Part shown: piece by piece, positions 1-7,384 of the stretch
Numbering within the stretch: the stretch's first letter is position 1
Layout: every line of letters starts with the position of its first letter
Source of the DNA: JACQLN01 sp049274895
Lineage (GTDB): Bacteria; Patescibacteriota; Minisyncoccia; JACQLN01
Reading direction: 5' to 3'
Assembly (NCBI GenBank): GCA_049274895.1
Contig: JBASTM010000007.1
Coordinates: 1 to 26,307, forward strand
Length of the DNA: 26,307 nucleotides
Made by a program: the position numbers and the translations under genes
The notes under the pieces: model-generated
What the model was told of the DNA's origin: nothing
Databases searched by the model: none
Seen by the model: only the letters and a program-made list of their open reading frames with translations

Positions 1-300
1 GGAACGGAACGCATCAGACGGCTCAAAGCCGCCAACCACATCCGCCTGGATGCCCAAATATTCCAGACCCTCTGGGAGAACAAGCATCGAATCCCCGAGG
101 GTTGGAAGGAGAAGATTAACGGCAACACCACCTACATCTTCTTTGACGGCACTTCCCTTCGCAGTCCGGACGGCTTCCGCGGTGCGCTGTGCCTCGACTG
201 GTTCGGGGGCGAGTGGCACTGGGACTACTGCTGGCTTGAGGACGGCTTGGATGACGAAGATCCTTCGGCTGTGCTCGCGAGCCTGCCCGCCGCAGCTTGA
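1..300 (+). CDS. 3' end of a small hypothetical protein gene (truncated by window edge)
   Basis: An open frame runs from base 1 in frame 1 and stops at the TGA ending at 300, giving 99 residues with no start in the window. The protein is rich in Trp, Gly and Asp, with pieces such as ERIRRLKAANHIRLDAQ, IPEGWKEKING, YIFFDGT and GEWHWDYCWLEDG. I see no catalytic motif, signal peptide or membrane segment. The look (short, aromatic-rich, ending in Asp/Glu then Ala) resembles small conserved hypothetical proteins I associate with Parcubacteria, but the function is unknown. A hairpin and a rho-independent terminator follow at once, so it ends its transcription unit. An overlapping frame starting at 50 gives an Arg/Ser/Thr-rich translation typical of an out-of-frame shadow. 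Confidence 0.6.
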   Translation, partial: GTERIRRLKAANHIRLDAQIFQTLWENKHRIPEGWKEKINGNTTYIFFDGTSLRSPDGFRGALCLDWFGGEWHWDYCWLEDGLDDEDPSAVLASLPAAA

Positions 301-325
301 GCGTAGGCGGGTTGAACTTTTCACT

Positions 326-346
326 TATCGAGGTCGAACCTCGATA
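326..346. repeat. perfect 9-bp hairpin upstream of terminator
   Basis: Stem tatcgaggt (326-334) pairs with acctcgata (338-346) around a 3-nt loop. It lies one base before the terminator stem, so the transcript end would carry two adjacent hairpins. Confidence 0.6.
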
Positions 347-347
347 G

Positions 348-377
348 GCTCCGGCAGGAAACTGTCGGGGCTTTTTT
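348..377 (+). terminator. rho-independent terminator of the first gene
   Basis: Stem gctccggcag (348-357), GAAA loop (358-361), stem ctgtcggggc (362-371), closed by Watson-Crick plus two G-U pairs, followed by six T (372-377). It faces the minus-strand miaA end at 393. Confidence 0.85.
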
Positions 378-392
378 AATGGAGTAGCCGTT

Positions 393-1322
393 TTATTTCT
401 TGAGGAAACTTTTTACTTTTTCCTCGGCTTCTTTGGGGGAAGAAACCCAGTTTATGTCTTTATCCTTTTTGAACCAAGTCATCTGGCGCTTAGCGTAGGC
501 CAAATGATGGGCGTTTATTGTTTTTATAGTTTCAGTTATGGTTTTTTTGCCCTCAAAAAAATCTTTGAACTCCTGATAGTCTATGCTTTGCATCGGCACC
601 AGATCCCAGGCATATTTTTTGCGCAAACGGTTGATTTCTTCCATCAGGCCGTTTTTCATCATTTCGTTCGTGCGGCGCGTGATTTTTGCGGCCAGTTCCG
701 CGCGCGTTATCTTGGGGCCGATTTTTAAGGCGTCAAAAATGGGGCGTCCGATTTTTCTCTGTTCGGAAAACTTTCGGCCGGTTTGATGGATAACTTCCAA
801 AGCTCGGATGATTCTTCTTTTATTGGCCGCGCCGGTGATGGCCGCGGCTTCCGGATCTTTCTTTTTAAGATCGGCGAAAAGTTCGGCCACGTTTTTATTT
901 TCCAATTTGCGCCGCAAGCCCGGATTGGGCTCTACCGAGGGGATGCCCCAGTTCTCCAGAACGGCTTTCAAGTAAAGCGCGGTTCCGCCGACCAAAAAAG
1001 GCAAGCGGCCGCGCCGGGCGATATCTTTTAATTTTTCTATGGCTGATTTTTGGTATGAGGCCAAAGTGAAGTCTTCTTTAGGGTCAACCACATCTACTAA
1101 GTAGTGAATTATCCCGCCCGACATAAACTCTCTGGAACCGCCCACGGTCATCCAATGGCCTTGAGGTTTGGCCGTGCCGATGTCAAATTCTTTATAAACC
1201 TGCCGAGAATCGGCCGAAACTATCTCGCCGTTAAACTTGTGAGCTAACTTGATGGCTAAATCAGTTTTTCCCGAAGCGGTAACCCCTAAAATAACTACGA
1301 CTTTAGAGAGACTTGGATTCAA
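393..1322 (-). CDS. miaA: tRNA dimethylallyltransferase (MiaA)
   Basis: 309 residues, normal for the family. MiaA transfers a dimethylallyl group to N6 of A37 in tRNAs reading UNN codons, stabilising codon-anticodon pairing. The P-loop GVTASGKT is at residues 13-20, followed by SADSRQVYKEFDIGTAKP, the family's substrate-binding segment. GTALYLKAVLENWG and the late YAKRQMTWFKKD motif also fit. The ATG at 1322 lies inside the end of thrS (20-bp overlap), so the two are probably co-transcribed and translationally coupled behind dnaE. No Shine-Dalgarno is obvious. Together with TrmD further along, the window encodes two enzymes that modify the tRNA position-37 region. Identification is secure; the exact start could shift by a few codons. 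Confidence 0.97.
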   Translation of the reverse strand: MNPSLSKVVVILGVTASGKTDLAIKLAHKFNGEIVSADSRQVYKEFDIGTAKPQGHWMTVGGSREFMSGGIIHYLVDVVDPKEDFTLASYQKSAIEKLKDIARRGRLPFLVGGTALYLKAVLENWGIPSVEPNPGLRRKLENKNVAELFADLKKKDPEAAAITGAANKRRIIRALEVIHQTGRKFSEQRKIGRPIFDALKIGPKITRAELAAKITRRTNEMMKNGLMEEINRLRKKYAWDLVPMQSIDYQEFKDFFEGKKTITETIKTINAHHLAYAKRQMTWFKKDKDINWVSSPKEAEEKVKSFLKK

Positions 1323-2520
1323 TTTCTTTTTTAAGACGGGAGATAAACTCGTGTATTTTTACTTCACCTAAATCGCCTTTAGAACGCTGGCGGAGGGCCA
1401 CCGTGCCATTTTTTTCTTCTTTTTCACCCACGATTATCAAATAGGGAATCTTTTGGGTTTCGGCTTCGCGGATCTTTTTGCCAATAGTGTCGCTGCGGCC
1501 GTAGGTTTCGGTTCTGATGCCTTCAGCTACCAGTTCGTCGGCAATCTTATGGGCATAGTCATTCAATTTGTCGCTGATGGGCAATACGGCCGCTTGCACC
1601 GGAGAGAGCCATAGCGGCAGAGCGCCGTTAAAATGTTCCAACAAAATCGCCAGATATCTTTCAATAGAACCCATAATGGCGCTATGAACCATCACAATCC
1701 TTTCCTTTTCTCCTTTTTCGTTGACGCAAGTTAAATCAAACCTTTCCGGCATATTAATATCCAATTGAATGGTGGCCACTTGCCATTCCCGGCCCAAAGA
1801 ATCTTGGGCGTTAAAATCTATTTTGGGGCCATAAAAAGCGGCTTCGCCTAAAATTTCTTCGGAGGCCATACCTTTTTCTTTGGCAATTTCACGCAATTGG
1901 TTTTCGGCAAATTGCCACATCTCGGCTGTGCCTAGATATTTTTCTTTGTTTTTGGGATCGTGGAAAGATAATTTAACGTTCAAATCAAAACCGATGGTTT
2001 TATAAAATTCGTCTATAATATCCCAGACTTTGGAAAATTCTTCTTTGATCTCGCCGCGGCGGCAGAAAACATGAGCATCGTCTATGGTAATAGCGCGCAC
2101 CCGCACCAAGCCGTTTAGCTCGCCGGTTTGTTCGTCGCGGTACATTTTGGTGGTGGAGGCGTAGCGTTGGGGCAGTTCGCGCCAGCTCATGGGCCTGCGG
2201 TCAAAAATCTGGACGTGATGGGGGCAGTTCATCGGCTTTAAGGCGAAAATATGCCCCTCGCGGGTTTTAATTTGGAAAAGCTCGTCTTTGAATTTTTCCC
2301 AATGGCCGCTTTTTTCGTACAAATCCTTTTTGGCGAGATGCGGTATATCAACCTGCTGGTAGCCATGTTTTTTTCGCAACGCCCACACAAAATCATCCAG
2401 CAGGTTTCTTACGATGGTGCCTTTAGGCGTCCACAACGGCAGGCCGCTCCCCACCAAATCAGAAAAGCAAAAAAGATCCAATTCCTGGCCTAATTTTTTA
2501 TGATCCGGATTCATTAGCAT
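1303..2520 (-). CDS. thrS: threonyl-tRNA synthetase lacking TGS and editing domains
   Basis: 405 residues against about 640 in E. coli. It charges tRNA-Thr with threonine. The class II catalytic core is complete. Zinc ligands are visible: C99 in KPMNCPHHVQIF, H150 in DDAHVFC and H279 in VHSAIMGSIER. Motif 2 is around YRDEQTGELNGLVRVRA, and GEAAFYGPKIDF is at about 225-236. The anticodon-binding domain fills roughly 305-400. The N-terminal TGS and second-site editing domains are absent. This is not a frameshift: the dnaE stop is only 16 bp upstream, leaving no room for them. Start is ATG at 2520 or the in-frame ATG at 2514. It overlaps miaA by 20 bp. Editing of mischarged Ser-tRNA-Thr would have to come from a separate protein or be missing; that is inference. 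Confidence 0.95.
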   Translation of the reverse strand: MLMNPDHKKLGQELDLFCFSDLVGSGLPLWTPKGTIVRNLLDDFVWALRKKHGYQQVDIPHLAKKDLYEKSGHWEKFKDELFQIKTREGHIFALKPMNCPHHVQIFDRRPMSWRELPQRYASTTKMYRDEQTGELNGLVRVRAITIDDAHVFCRRGEIKEEFSKVWDIIDEFYKTIGFDLNVKLSFHDPKNKEKYLGTAEMWQFAENQLREIAKEKGMASEEILGEAAFYGPKIDFNAQDSLGREWQVATIQLDINMPERFDLTCVNEKGEKERIVMVHSAIMGSIERYLAILLEHFNGALPLWLSPVQAAVLPISDKLNDYAHKIADELVAEGIRTETYGRSDTIGKKIREAETQKIPYLIIVGEKEEKNGTVALRQRSKGDLGEVKIHEFISRLKKEIESKSL

Positions 2521-2536
2521 TTCGACAAGTTTCTAT

Positions 2537-5500
2537 TTACTTAAGAATCGTAGCATCTTTGCAGACCAGCTTCAATGTATTATCTCTAATCTGCACTTGG
2601 CCTTTTACCAGGAGAATTTTGTCGCGCTGCCAGAGGTCGGGGTTTTGCCGGTAGGTGTCGGGAAAAACCACAGCCTCGATTTCACCGGAGAAATCGGCCA
2701 GTTGCGCAAAAACCATCGGTTGGCCGTTTTTAGTGATTATTTTTCTGTAGTTAGAAATTATCCCGCCCACCGTCACAGTCAGACTGGAAGCCAAAAGATT
2801 TTTTATGGGTTTGGTTTTTTTCGCCAGAGTTTCTCTAAACGGTTCCAACGGATGCGAACTTACATATAGGCCCAAGAGTTCTTTTTCCCAGGCGAGCATG
2901 GCGGCCGGATCGGCCGCAACGGCCGGTTTTAACTTTAGGGCTGGAGTGGCATCGGCCAAGCCGTCAAAAATACTGGCTTGATTTAATGATCTGGCCTGCT
3001 TGATTTCTTTGGAAAAACTTAAAAGATAATCCATATTTTCCAAAATTTGGCCTCTCTCGCCCAAACTGTCCAGAGCCCCGGCTTTGGCCAAAGACTCCAA
3101 CGATTTTTTGTTTAGGTCTTTATGATGAATTCTCTCAATAAAATCGGCCAGTGACTTAAAGCGGCCGCTCTCGCGACGGCGCGCTTCAATTATGGCCGCC
3201 ACCACGTTTATGCCCACGTTTTTTATGGATTCCAAGCCGAACCTTATGCTGTCGGATTGGTGGTCGGGACTTTTTATGACCGTAAACTGGCCGTAACTTT
3301 CATTAACGTCCGGCGGCAGGACGGGAATGTTCATCCTGTGGCATTCATTGATGGTAGAAGCAATTTTTTCTATATCGCCCGAATCGGCCGTGAGCACCGC
3401 CGCCATAAACTCGGCCGGGAAATTGGCTTTGGCGTAAGCGGTTTGGTAGGCCACCCGGCCGTAGCTGGCCGCGTGGGCTTTGTTAAAACCGTAGGCGGCA
3501 AAAGGCTCAATCAATTTCCACAATTCTTGAGCTTTGACCTCGGTCATGCCGTTTTGTATGAGGCCGGCTATCAATTTGGTTCTTTGAGCTTCCATTTCGG
3601 CGGGAATTTTTTTACCCATGGCCTTGCGCAACTTGTCGGCTTCCAGCCAGCTATAACCCGCCAGCTTTATGGCCACCATCAAAACATCGTCTTGATAAGT
3701 CAAAATGCCGTAAGATTGGTCCAAAATATCTTTCATCCGCGGGTCAAAAAAGTTCACCAAGCGGGGATTGTGCTTGCGCTCAATATATTTGGGGATAGAT
3801 TCCAATGGGCCGGGGCGATACAGAGCCACCATAGCGTTGATGTCGTGGATGGTGGTCGGTTTTAAGTCTTTTAGATATTTAGTCATACCGGCGCCGTTTA
3901 ACTGAAACAGGCCGATGGTTTCGCCTTTGGCCAAAAGAGCGAAAGATTTTTTGTCGTCCAAAGGAATAGCATCTATATCCACATCCACCTGGCGATGCAG
4001 TTTGGCCAGTTTGACGGTGTTCTCCAAAATAGAGAGATTCCTTATGCCCAAAAAATCAAATTTCAAAAGTCCGGCCTCTTCCACGGCGTACATATCGTAT
4101 TGGGTTATAACTCGGCCGCCTTTGGGATCCAATTGCAAGGGCACGAATTCGGTCAGCGGTCGGGGGCCGATAACCACGCCGGCGGCATGAACCGAAATAT
4201 GCCGGGCGCAACCCTCCATTTTCTTGGCTTGGTTGATCACTTCGGCCGACACCGGATCGGTTTCGTAAAGTCGCTCCAGCTCGGGCGTAATCTTTAGGGC
4301 TTGGTCTATGGTCATTGGGGCGCCCTGCGAGCCCAGAGGAATCAATTTGGCGATGCTGTCGCCCACGGCATAAGGGTGGCCGAGGGCTCTGGCTACGTCG
4401 CGCACGGCGGCGCGGGCCATCATGGTGCCGAAGGTGCCTACTTGGGCCACTTTGTCTGCGCCGTATTTTTTTATGGCGTATTGAATCACCTCATCACGCC
4501 TGTTGTCGGCAAAATCCATATCGATATCGGGCGCCGAGGGGCGCTCGGGGTTTAGAAACCTTTCAAAAGGAATTTTATATTCTATGGGATTTATTTTGGT
4601 GATGTCGGCGAGATATGTAACCAGCGAGCCGGCCACCGAGCCGCGGATGTTGGTTAAAATTCCATTTTCATGAGCGAACCTTAAAAGATCGGCCACCACC
4701 AAAAAGTAAGGAGCGTAACCCTTGTTCTCGATAATGCCGAGTTCGTAATTTAGTCTATCCAAATACACACTCGAACGTTCCAAATTGCGCCGCGAAAACC
4801 CGGCTTCGGCTAATCTTCTTAATTCGCCATCAGCCGTTAGGCCGGGCGGCAATTGGAAATTAGGGAAAGTCCATTGCCCCAATTCTAAATTCAAGTTTAC
4901 TCTTTGGGCGATTTCGTTTGTTTGGGCGATGGCTTGAGGATAGTTGTTAAAAAATTGATCCATTGCCTCGCCGCTTAACAAAGATAGGTTGTATTGGCGC
5001 ATAGTTAAACGATCTTGATCTTTAACATGCGTGCCGGTTTGGACCGAGATTAAAATATCCTGGGCTTCGGCGTCTTCGGGATTGATATAATGGACGTCGT
5101 TGGTGGCCACCAGCGGCGCGCCCGTCTTTTGGGCCAGGTAAGCCATGGTCTGGTGGATGGAGGTGAGGTCGTCGCCGTCGTGATGGGGCATGATTTCCAG
5201 AAAGAAATTGTCTCGCCCGAATATCTCCTGGTACTCTCTGATCAATTCTTCGGCTTGGTCTACTTTTCTTGACCGAACGGCCTTGGAAATTTCGCTTTGG
5301 AAGCAGCCCGAAAGCACAATCAATCCGCGCGAATGTTGTTTTAACAATTCTTTATCCACGCGGGGCTTGTAATAGAAACCTTCCAAATGCGCTTGGGTGA
5401 CCAATTGGATCAGATTTTTATAACCCTCGTTATCTTGGGCGAGCACCGTTAAATGATGGCGTTTATCATCTATACCGGCGCGCTTGTCGGCCATTTTTTC

Positions 5501-5713
5501 ATAGGCCATATATAACTCACAACCAATGATGGGTTTGATGCCGGCCTTTTTGGCCTTTTTATAAAACTCAATGGCGCCGTACATCGCCCCGTGATCCGTG
5601 AGCGCCAGTGCTTCCATACCGAGTTCGCCCGCCCGTTTGATCAAATCATCAATCTTACCCAAACCGTCCAGCAGGGAATAGTGAGAATGGACATGAAGGT
5701 GAGTGAATTTCAT
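2537..5713 (-). CDS. dnaE: DNA polymerase III alpha subunit (DnaE)
   Basis: Replicative DNA polymerase, 1058 residues from the start chosen here. The open frame extends to 5827, but the extra 38 residues match nothing in the family, whereas MKFTHLHVHSHYSLLDG is the standard DnaE N-terminus. A PHP domain (about 1-270) keeps its usual metal ligands: HVH (7-9), TDHG (about 39-42), E66, H87, C137 and NDVH (205-208). The palm has PDIDMD with D396 and D398, and the third aspartate in LKFDFLG. GYGxNKAHA-like FAAYGFNKAHAASYG follows, and an OB fold with VTVGGIISNYRKI is near the C-terminus. The intact PHP site suggests built-in proofreading (inference). It heads the dnaE-thrS-miaA run; only 16 bp separate it from thrS. 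Confidence 0.97.
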   Translation of the reverse strand: MKFTHLHVHSHYSLLDGLGKIDDLIKRAGELGMEALALTDHGAMYGAIEFYKKAKKAGIKPIIGCELYMAYEKMADKRAGIDDKRHHLTVLAQDNEGYKNLIQLVTQAHLEGFYYKPRVDKELLKQHSRGLIVLSGCFQSEISKAVRSRKVDQAEELIREYQEIFGRDNFFLEIMPHHDGDDLTSIHQTMAYLAQKTGAPLVATNDVHYINPEDAEAQDILISVQTGTHVKDQDRLTMRQYNLSLLSGEAMDQFFNNYPQAIAQTNEIAQRVNLNLELGQWTFPNFQLPPGLTADGELRRLAEAGFSRRNLERSSVYLDRLNYELGIIENKGYAPYFLVVADLLRFAHENGILTNIRGSVAGSLVTYLADITKINPIEYKIPFERFLNPERPSAPDIDMDFADNRRDEVIQYAIKKYGADKVAQVGTFGTMMARAAVRDVARALGHPYAVGDSIAKLIPLGSQGAPMTIDQALKITPELERLYETDPVSAEVINQAKKMEGCARHISVHAAGVVIGPRPLTEFVPLQLDPKGGRVITQYDMYAVEEAGLLKFDFLGIRNLSILENTVKLAKLHRQVDVDIDAIPLDDKKSFALLAKGETIGLFQLNGAGMTKYLKDLKPTTIHDINAMVALYRPGPLESIPKYIERKHNPRLVNFFDPRMKDILDQSYGILTYQDDVLMVAIKLAGYSWLEADKLRKAMGKKIPAEMEAQRTKLIAGLIQNGMTEVKAQELWKLIEPFAAYGFNKAHAASYGRVAYQTAYAKANFPAEFMAAVLTADSGDIEKIASTINECHRMNIPVLPPDVNESYGQFTVIKSPDHQSDSIRFGLESIKNVGINVVAAIIEARRRESGRFKSLADFIERIHHKDLNKKSLESLAKAGALDSLGERGQILENMDYLLSFSKEIKQARSLNQASIFDGLADATPALKLKPAVAADPAAMLAWEKELLGLYVSSHPLEPFRETLAKKTKPIKNLLASSLTVTVGGIISNYRKIITKNGQPMVFAQLADFSGEIEAVVFPDTYRQNPDLWQRDKILLVKGQVQIRDNTLKLVCKDATILK

Positions 5714-5737
5714 GTTGGAGATATAATAATCAATCAC

Positions 5738-5743
5738 AGTATA
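5738..5743 (-). promoter_or_regulatory. extended -10 promoter element for dnaE
   Basis: On the minus strand TATACT (5743 to 5738) is preceded by TGG, giving an extended -10 (TGNTATACT). No good -35 is present. Predicted start near 5731 leaves an mRNA leader of under 20 nt before the ATG at 5713, without a Shine-Dalgarno. Confidence 0.5.
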
Positions 5744-5782
5744 CCAGAGGAGTTTTTTGTTTGAAAGAAAAATCGGTTGACT

Positions 5783-5812
5783 CAAACGGCTCAACGGCGT
5801 TGAGGCGTTTTG
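5783..5812. repeat. imperfect palindrome between divergent dnaE and rpmF promoters
   Basis: caaacggctcaac (5783-5795) and gttgaggcgttttg (5799-5812) pair with one internal mismatch around a 3-nt loop. Position between two divergent promoters would suit an operator or a small repeat; no protein partner is identifiable. Confidence 0.4.
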
Positions 5813-5839
5813 TGTTGCTTGATTCAATTTTTTCTGTTA

Positions 5840-5868
5840 TTGTGTCTTAGTTGAATTTTAGATATAAT
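5840..5868 (+). promoter_or_regulatory. sigma70-type promoter for rpmF
   Basis: TTGTGT (5840-5845), 17-bp spacer, perfect TATAAT (5863-5868). The predicted start (about 5875-5876) coincides with the first base of the structured leader described next. Confidence 0.7.
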
Positions 5869-5875
5869 TAAGAAA

Positions 5876-5974
5876 GCTAGTGTGATGCATGGCCCCAGTA
5901 GTAGAACCTCGCAGACTCGGTTCACTACGGGGCACATATTTTTAGCTACTCACTAGCATTCGTAGAAAAATATG
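5876..5974 (+). promoter_or_regulatory. structured rpmF leader RNA with start-codon-sequestering hairpin
   Basis: From the predicted transcription start to the rpmF ATG almost every base can pair. An outer stem joins GCTAGTG (5876-5882) to CACTAGC (5951-5957). Inside it a long hairpin pairs GCCCC, GTAGT and GAACC (5892-5896, 5898-5902, 5904-5908) with GGTTC, ACTAC and GGGGC (5919-5933), each five-base block set off by a single bulged A; the loop is 5909-5918. A competing hairpin pairs CATATTTTT (5935-5943) plus CTAC (5946-5949) with GTAG (5962-5965) plus AAAAATATG (5966-5974), which contains the start codon. This arrangement suggests translational control, by the ribosomal protein itself or a ligand (inference). 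I do not recognise it as a named riboswitch or ribosomal-protein leader. Confidence 0.6.
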
Positions 5975-6178
5975 GGTGTACCACGAGCGCGCAGAACCAA
6001 ATCCAAACAAGGCCACCGGCGCAGCCATCTCGCTCTAAAAAAGAGAAGTCTAACTTCTTGCGCCAAGTGCGGCACTAAAATTATGCCGCATATGGTTTGC
6101 TATAACTGCGGGAGCTATAAAGGCAGGCAGATCGTTGAAATCAAATCTCAAAAATCAAATCTCAAATCTAAACCTTAA
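5972..6178 (+). CDS. rpmF: 50S ribosomal protein L32
   Basis: 68 residues. The N-terminus MGVPRARRTKSKQGHRRSH is the L32 signature, and two CxxC pairs (CAKC and CYNC) form the zinc ribbon of the zinc-binding L32 type. L32 sits on the large subunit near the exit tunnel. The ATG lies in a predicted hairpin with the leader and has no Shine-Dalgarno. The last dozen residues (KSQKSNLKSKP) are encoded by an A/T-rich repeat (6138-6175) that also occurs inside trmD, so the normal C-terminus seems to have been extended or replaced by repeat sequence. The gene starts a plus-strand run with nusB and rnc, although an inverted repeat follows it and may attenuate read-through. Confidence 0.95.
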   Translation: MGVPRARRTKSKQGHRRSHLALKKRSLTSCAKCGTKIMPHMVCYNCGSYKGRQIVEIKSQKSNLKSKP

Positions 6179-6210
6179 AATTCAAGCTTTTATTTTTGAG
6201 ATTTTAGTTT
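6138..6210. repeat. A/T-rich repeat with 13-bp inverted copy after rpmF
   Basis: AAATCTCAAAAAT (6143-6155) has a perfect inverted copy ATTTTTGAGATTT (6192-6204). The left arm belongs to a repeat also present in trmD (about 13917-13940). The hairpin ends close to the nusB start at 6220 and could act as a weak terminator or mRNA-end structure. Confidence 0.6.
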
Positions 6211-6219
6211 TGAACTTCT

Positions 6220-6675
6220 ATGGCTAATCGTCACTTGTCTCGTTCCATCGTTATGCAGTCGCTGTATGAATGGGATTTTCGCGGCGAGCGCGGGGCCGAC
6301 TTAGATACATTTGTCAATCAGAACGTCAGGGAGTTCGGCCCCGGCCTGGAAGATGATTCTTTTATCCGCCAGTTGGTCAACGGTGTTATAAAAAATCTGG
6401 CCAAAATAGATCAGATAATCGCCCAAGCCGCTCCGGAATGGCCCATCGACCAGATCGCTATAGTGGATAGGAATGTTTTACGGCTGGGTATTTTTGAGCT
6501 TTTGTTCGGCGATTACAAAGAGGTGCCGCCCAAGGTGGCCATCAACGAGGCCATTGAACTCGCTAAATCTTTCGGCGGCGAGTCTTCGGGCAAGTTTGTT
6601 AACGGCGTTTTAGGCACGATTTACCGCGAGATCGGCGAGCCGTTAAAAGATGACGCTCTAAAATCAAATAAATAA
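6220..6675 (+). CDS. nusB: transcription antitermination factor NusB
   Basis: 151 residues, an all-helical protein of normal NusB size. The start MANRHLSRSIVMQSLYEWDF matches the family's R-x-x-A/S-x-Q-x-L-Y-x-W/F/D pattern; PEWPIDQIAIVDRNVLRLGIFELLF and VPPKVAINEAIELAKSFGGESSGKFVNGVLG are the other hallmark blocks. With S10 (NusE), NusB binds boxA RNA in rRNA leaders and supports antitermination and ribosome assembly. BoxA-like sites occur at 10764, 15541, 19802 and 22705 in this window. The stop codon TAA overlaps the rnc ATG by one base, so the two genes are translationally coupled. No Shine-Dalgarno is visible before the ATG. Confidence 0.96.
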   Translation: MANRHLSRSIVMQSLYEWDFRGERGADLDTFVNQNVREFGPGLEDDSFIRQLVNGVIKNLAKIDQIIAQAAPEWPIDQIAIVDRNVLRLGIFELLFGDYKEVPPKVAINEAIELAKSFGGESSGKFVNGVLGTIYREIGEPLKDDALKSNK

Positions 6676-7352
6676 TGGACAATCTAAAAATTTTGGAGGA
6701 TAAATTAGGAGTTGTTTTCAAAGATAAAAATCTTTTAAAACAAGCCCTAATTCATCGCTCCTGGCTCAACGAAAACTCAAGTTCCGGTTTTGAAAACAAT
6801 GAGCGCCTGGAATTTTTAGGCGACGCCGTTTTGGAATTGGCGGTGACGGAATATCTTTACAAAAAATACTCTAACCCCGAGGGCGAGCTGACCAACTGGC
6901 GGGCGGCTTTGGTTAACTACGTCAATCTTAGCGAGGTGGCCGTACAGCTCGGCTTTAACGAACATTTAATGCTCTCCCGCGGCGAAGCCAAAGATACCGG
7001 CCGGGCCCGGCAGGTTATTTTGGCTAATGCCATGGAGGCCATCATCGGATCCATTTACTTGGACCAAGGTTTTGAGGCGGCTTACGAGTTTATAAAAAAG
7101 AATATTCTTTCCGGTTTGGAATATATCATAAAGAATAATCTTTATAAGGACGCCAAAAGTTTGTTTCAAGAACAATCCCAAGAAAAGTTTGGCATCACTC
7201 CCAGCTATCGGGTGTTGAAGGAAAATGGCCCCGACCACGATAAGATTTTTGAAGTCGGCGTGTTTTTGGGAGATGAACTCGCCGGCGGCGGCTCCGGCCC
7301 GTCTAAACAAGAAGCCGAACAAAAAGCGGCTGAAGACGCGCTTAATAAGTAA
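6675..7352 (+). CDS. rnc: ribonuclease III
   Basis: 225 residues, normal length. RNase III cuts double-stranded RNA, including the stems that release pre-16S and pre-23S rRNA. The catalytic signature NNERLEFLGDAVLEL is at residues 41-55 with E46 and D50; the second block ILANAMEAIIGSIYLD (115-130) has E121, with N118 where E. coli has Asp. A double-stranded-RNA-binding domain with GGGSGPSKQEAEQKAAEDAL ends the protein. ATG overlaps the nusB stop. In other bacteria RNase III also excises 23S intervening sequences, so it is the likely enzyme for the fold-back insertions in this window's rRNA (inference). Confidence 0.97.
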   Translation: MDNLKILEDKLGVVFKDKNLLKQALIHRSWLNENSSSGFENNERLEFLGDAVLELAVTEYLYKKYSNPEGELTNWRAALVNYVNLSEVAVQLGFNEHLMLSRGEAKDTGRARQVILANAMEAIIGSIYLDQGFEAAYEFIKKNILSGLEYIIKNNLYKDAKSLFQEQSQEKFGITPSYRVLKENGPDHDKIFEVGVFLGDELAGGGSGPSKQEAEQKAAEDALNK

Positions 7353-7383
7353 GTCCTATAAGACCTATAGGACCAATAGGTCC
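7353..7383. repeat. small overlapping palindromes between rnc and smc
   Basis: GTCCTATA (7353-7360) pairs with TATAGGAC (7366-7373), and GGACC (7370-7374) alternatively pairs with GGTCC (7379-7383). The whole spacer consists of this unit and ends just before the smc ATG at 7385. Confidence 0.6.
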
Positions 7384-7384
7384 G

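Noticed and set aside
50..379. Plus-strand open frame of 109 codons at the left edge
   Set aside because: Its translation is Arg/Ser/Thr-rich and it runs through the terminator; frame 1 gives the more protein-like product ending at 300.
5714..5827. 38-residue upstream extension of DnaE
   Set aside because: It matches nothing in the family, spans the predicted promoter and palindrome, and the canonical N-terminus starts at 5713.
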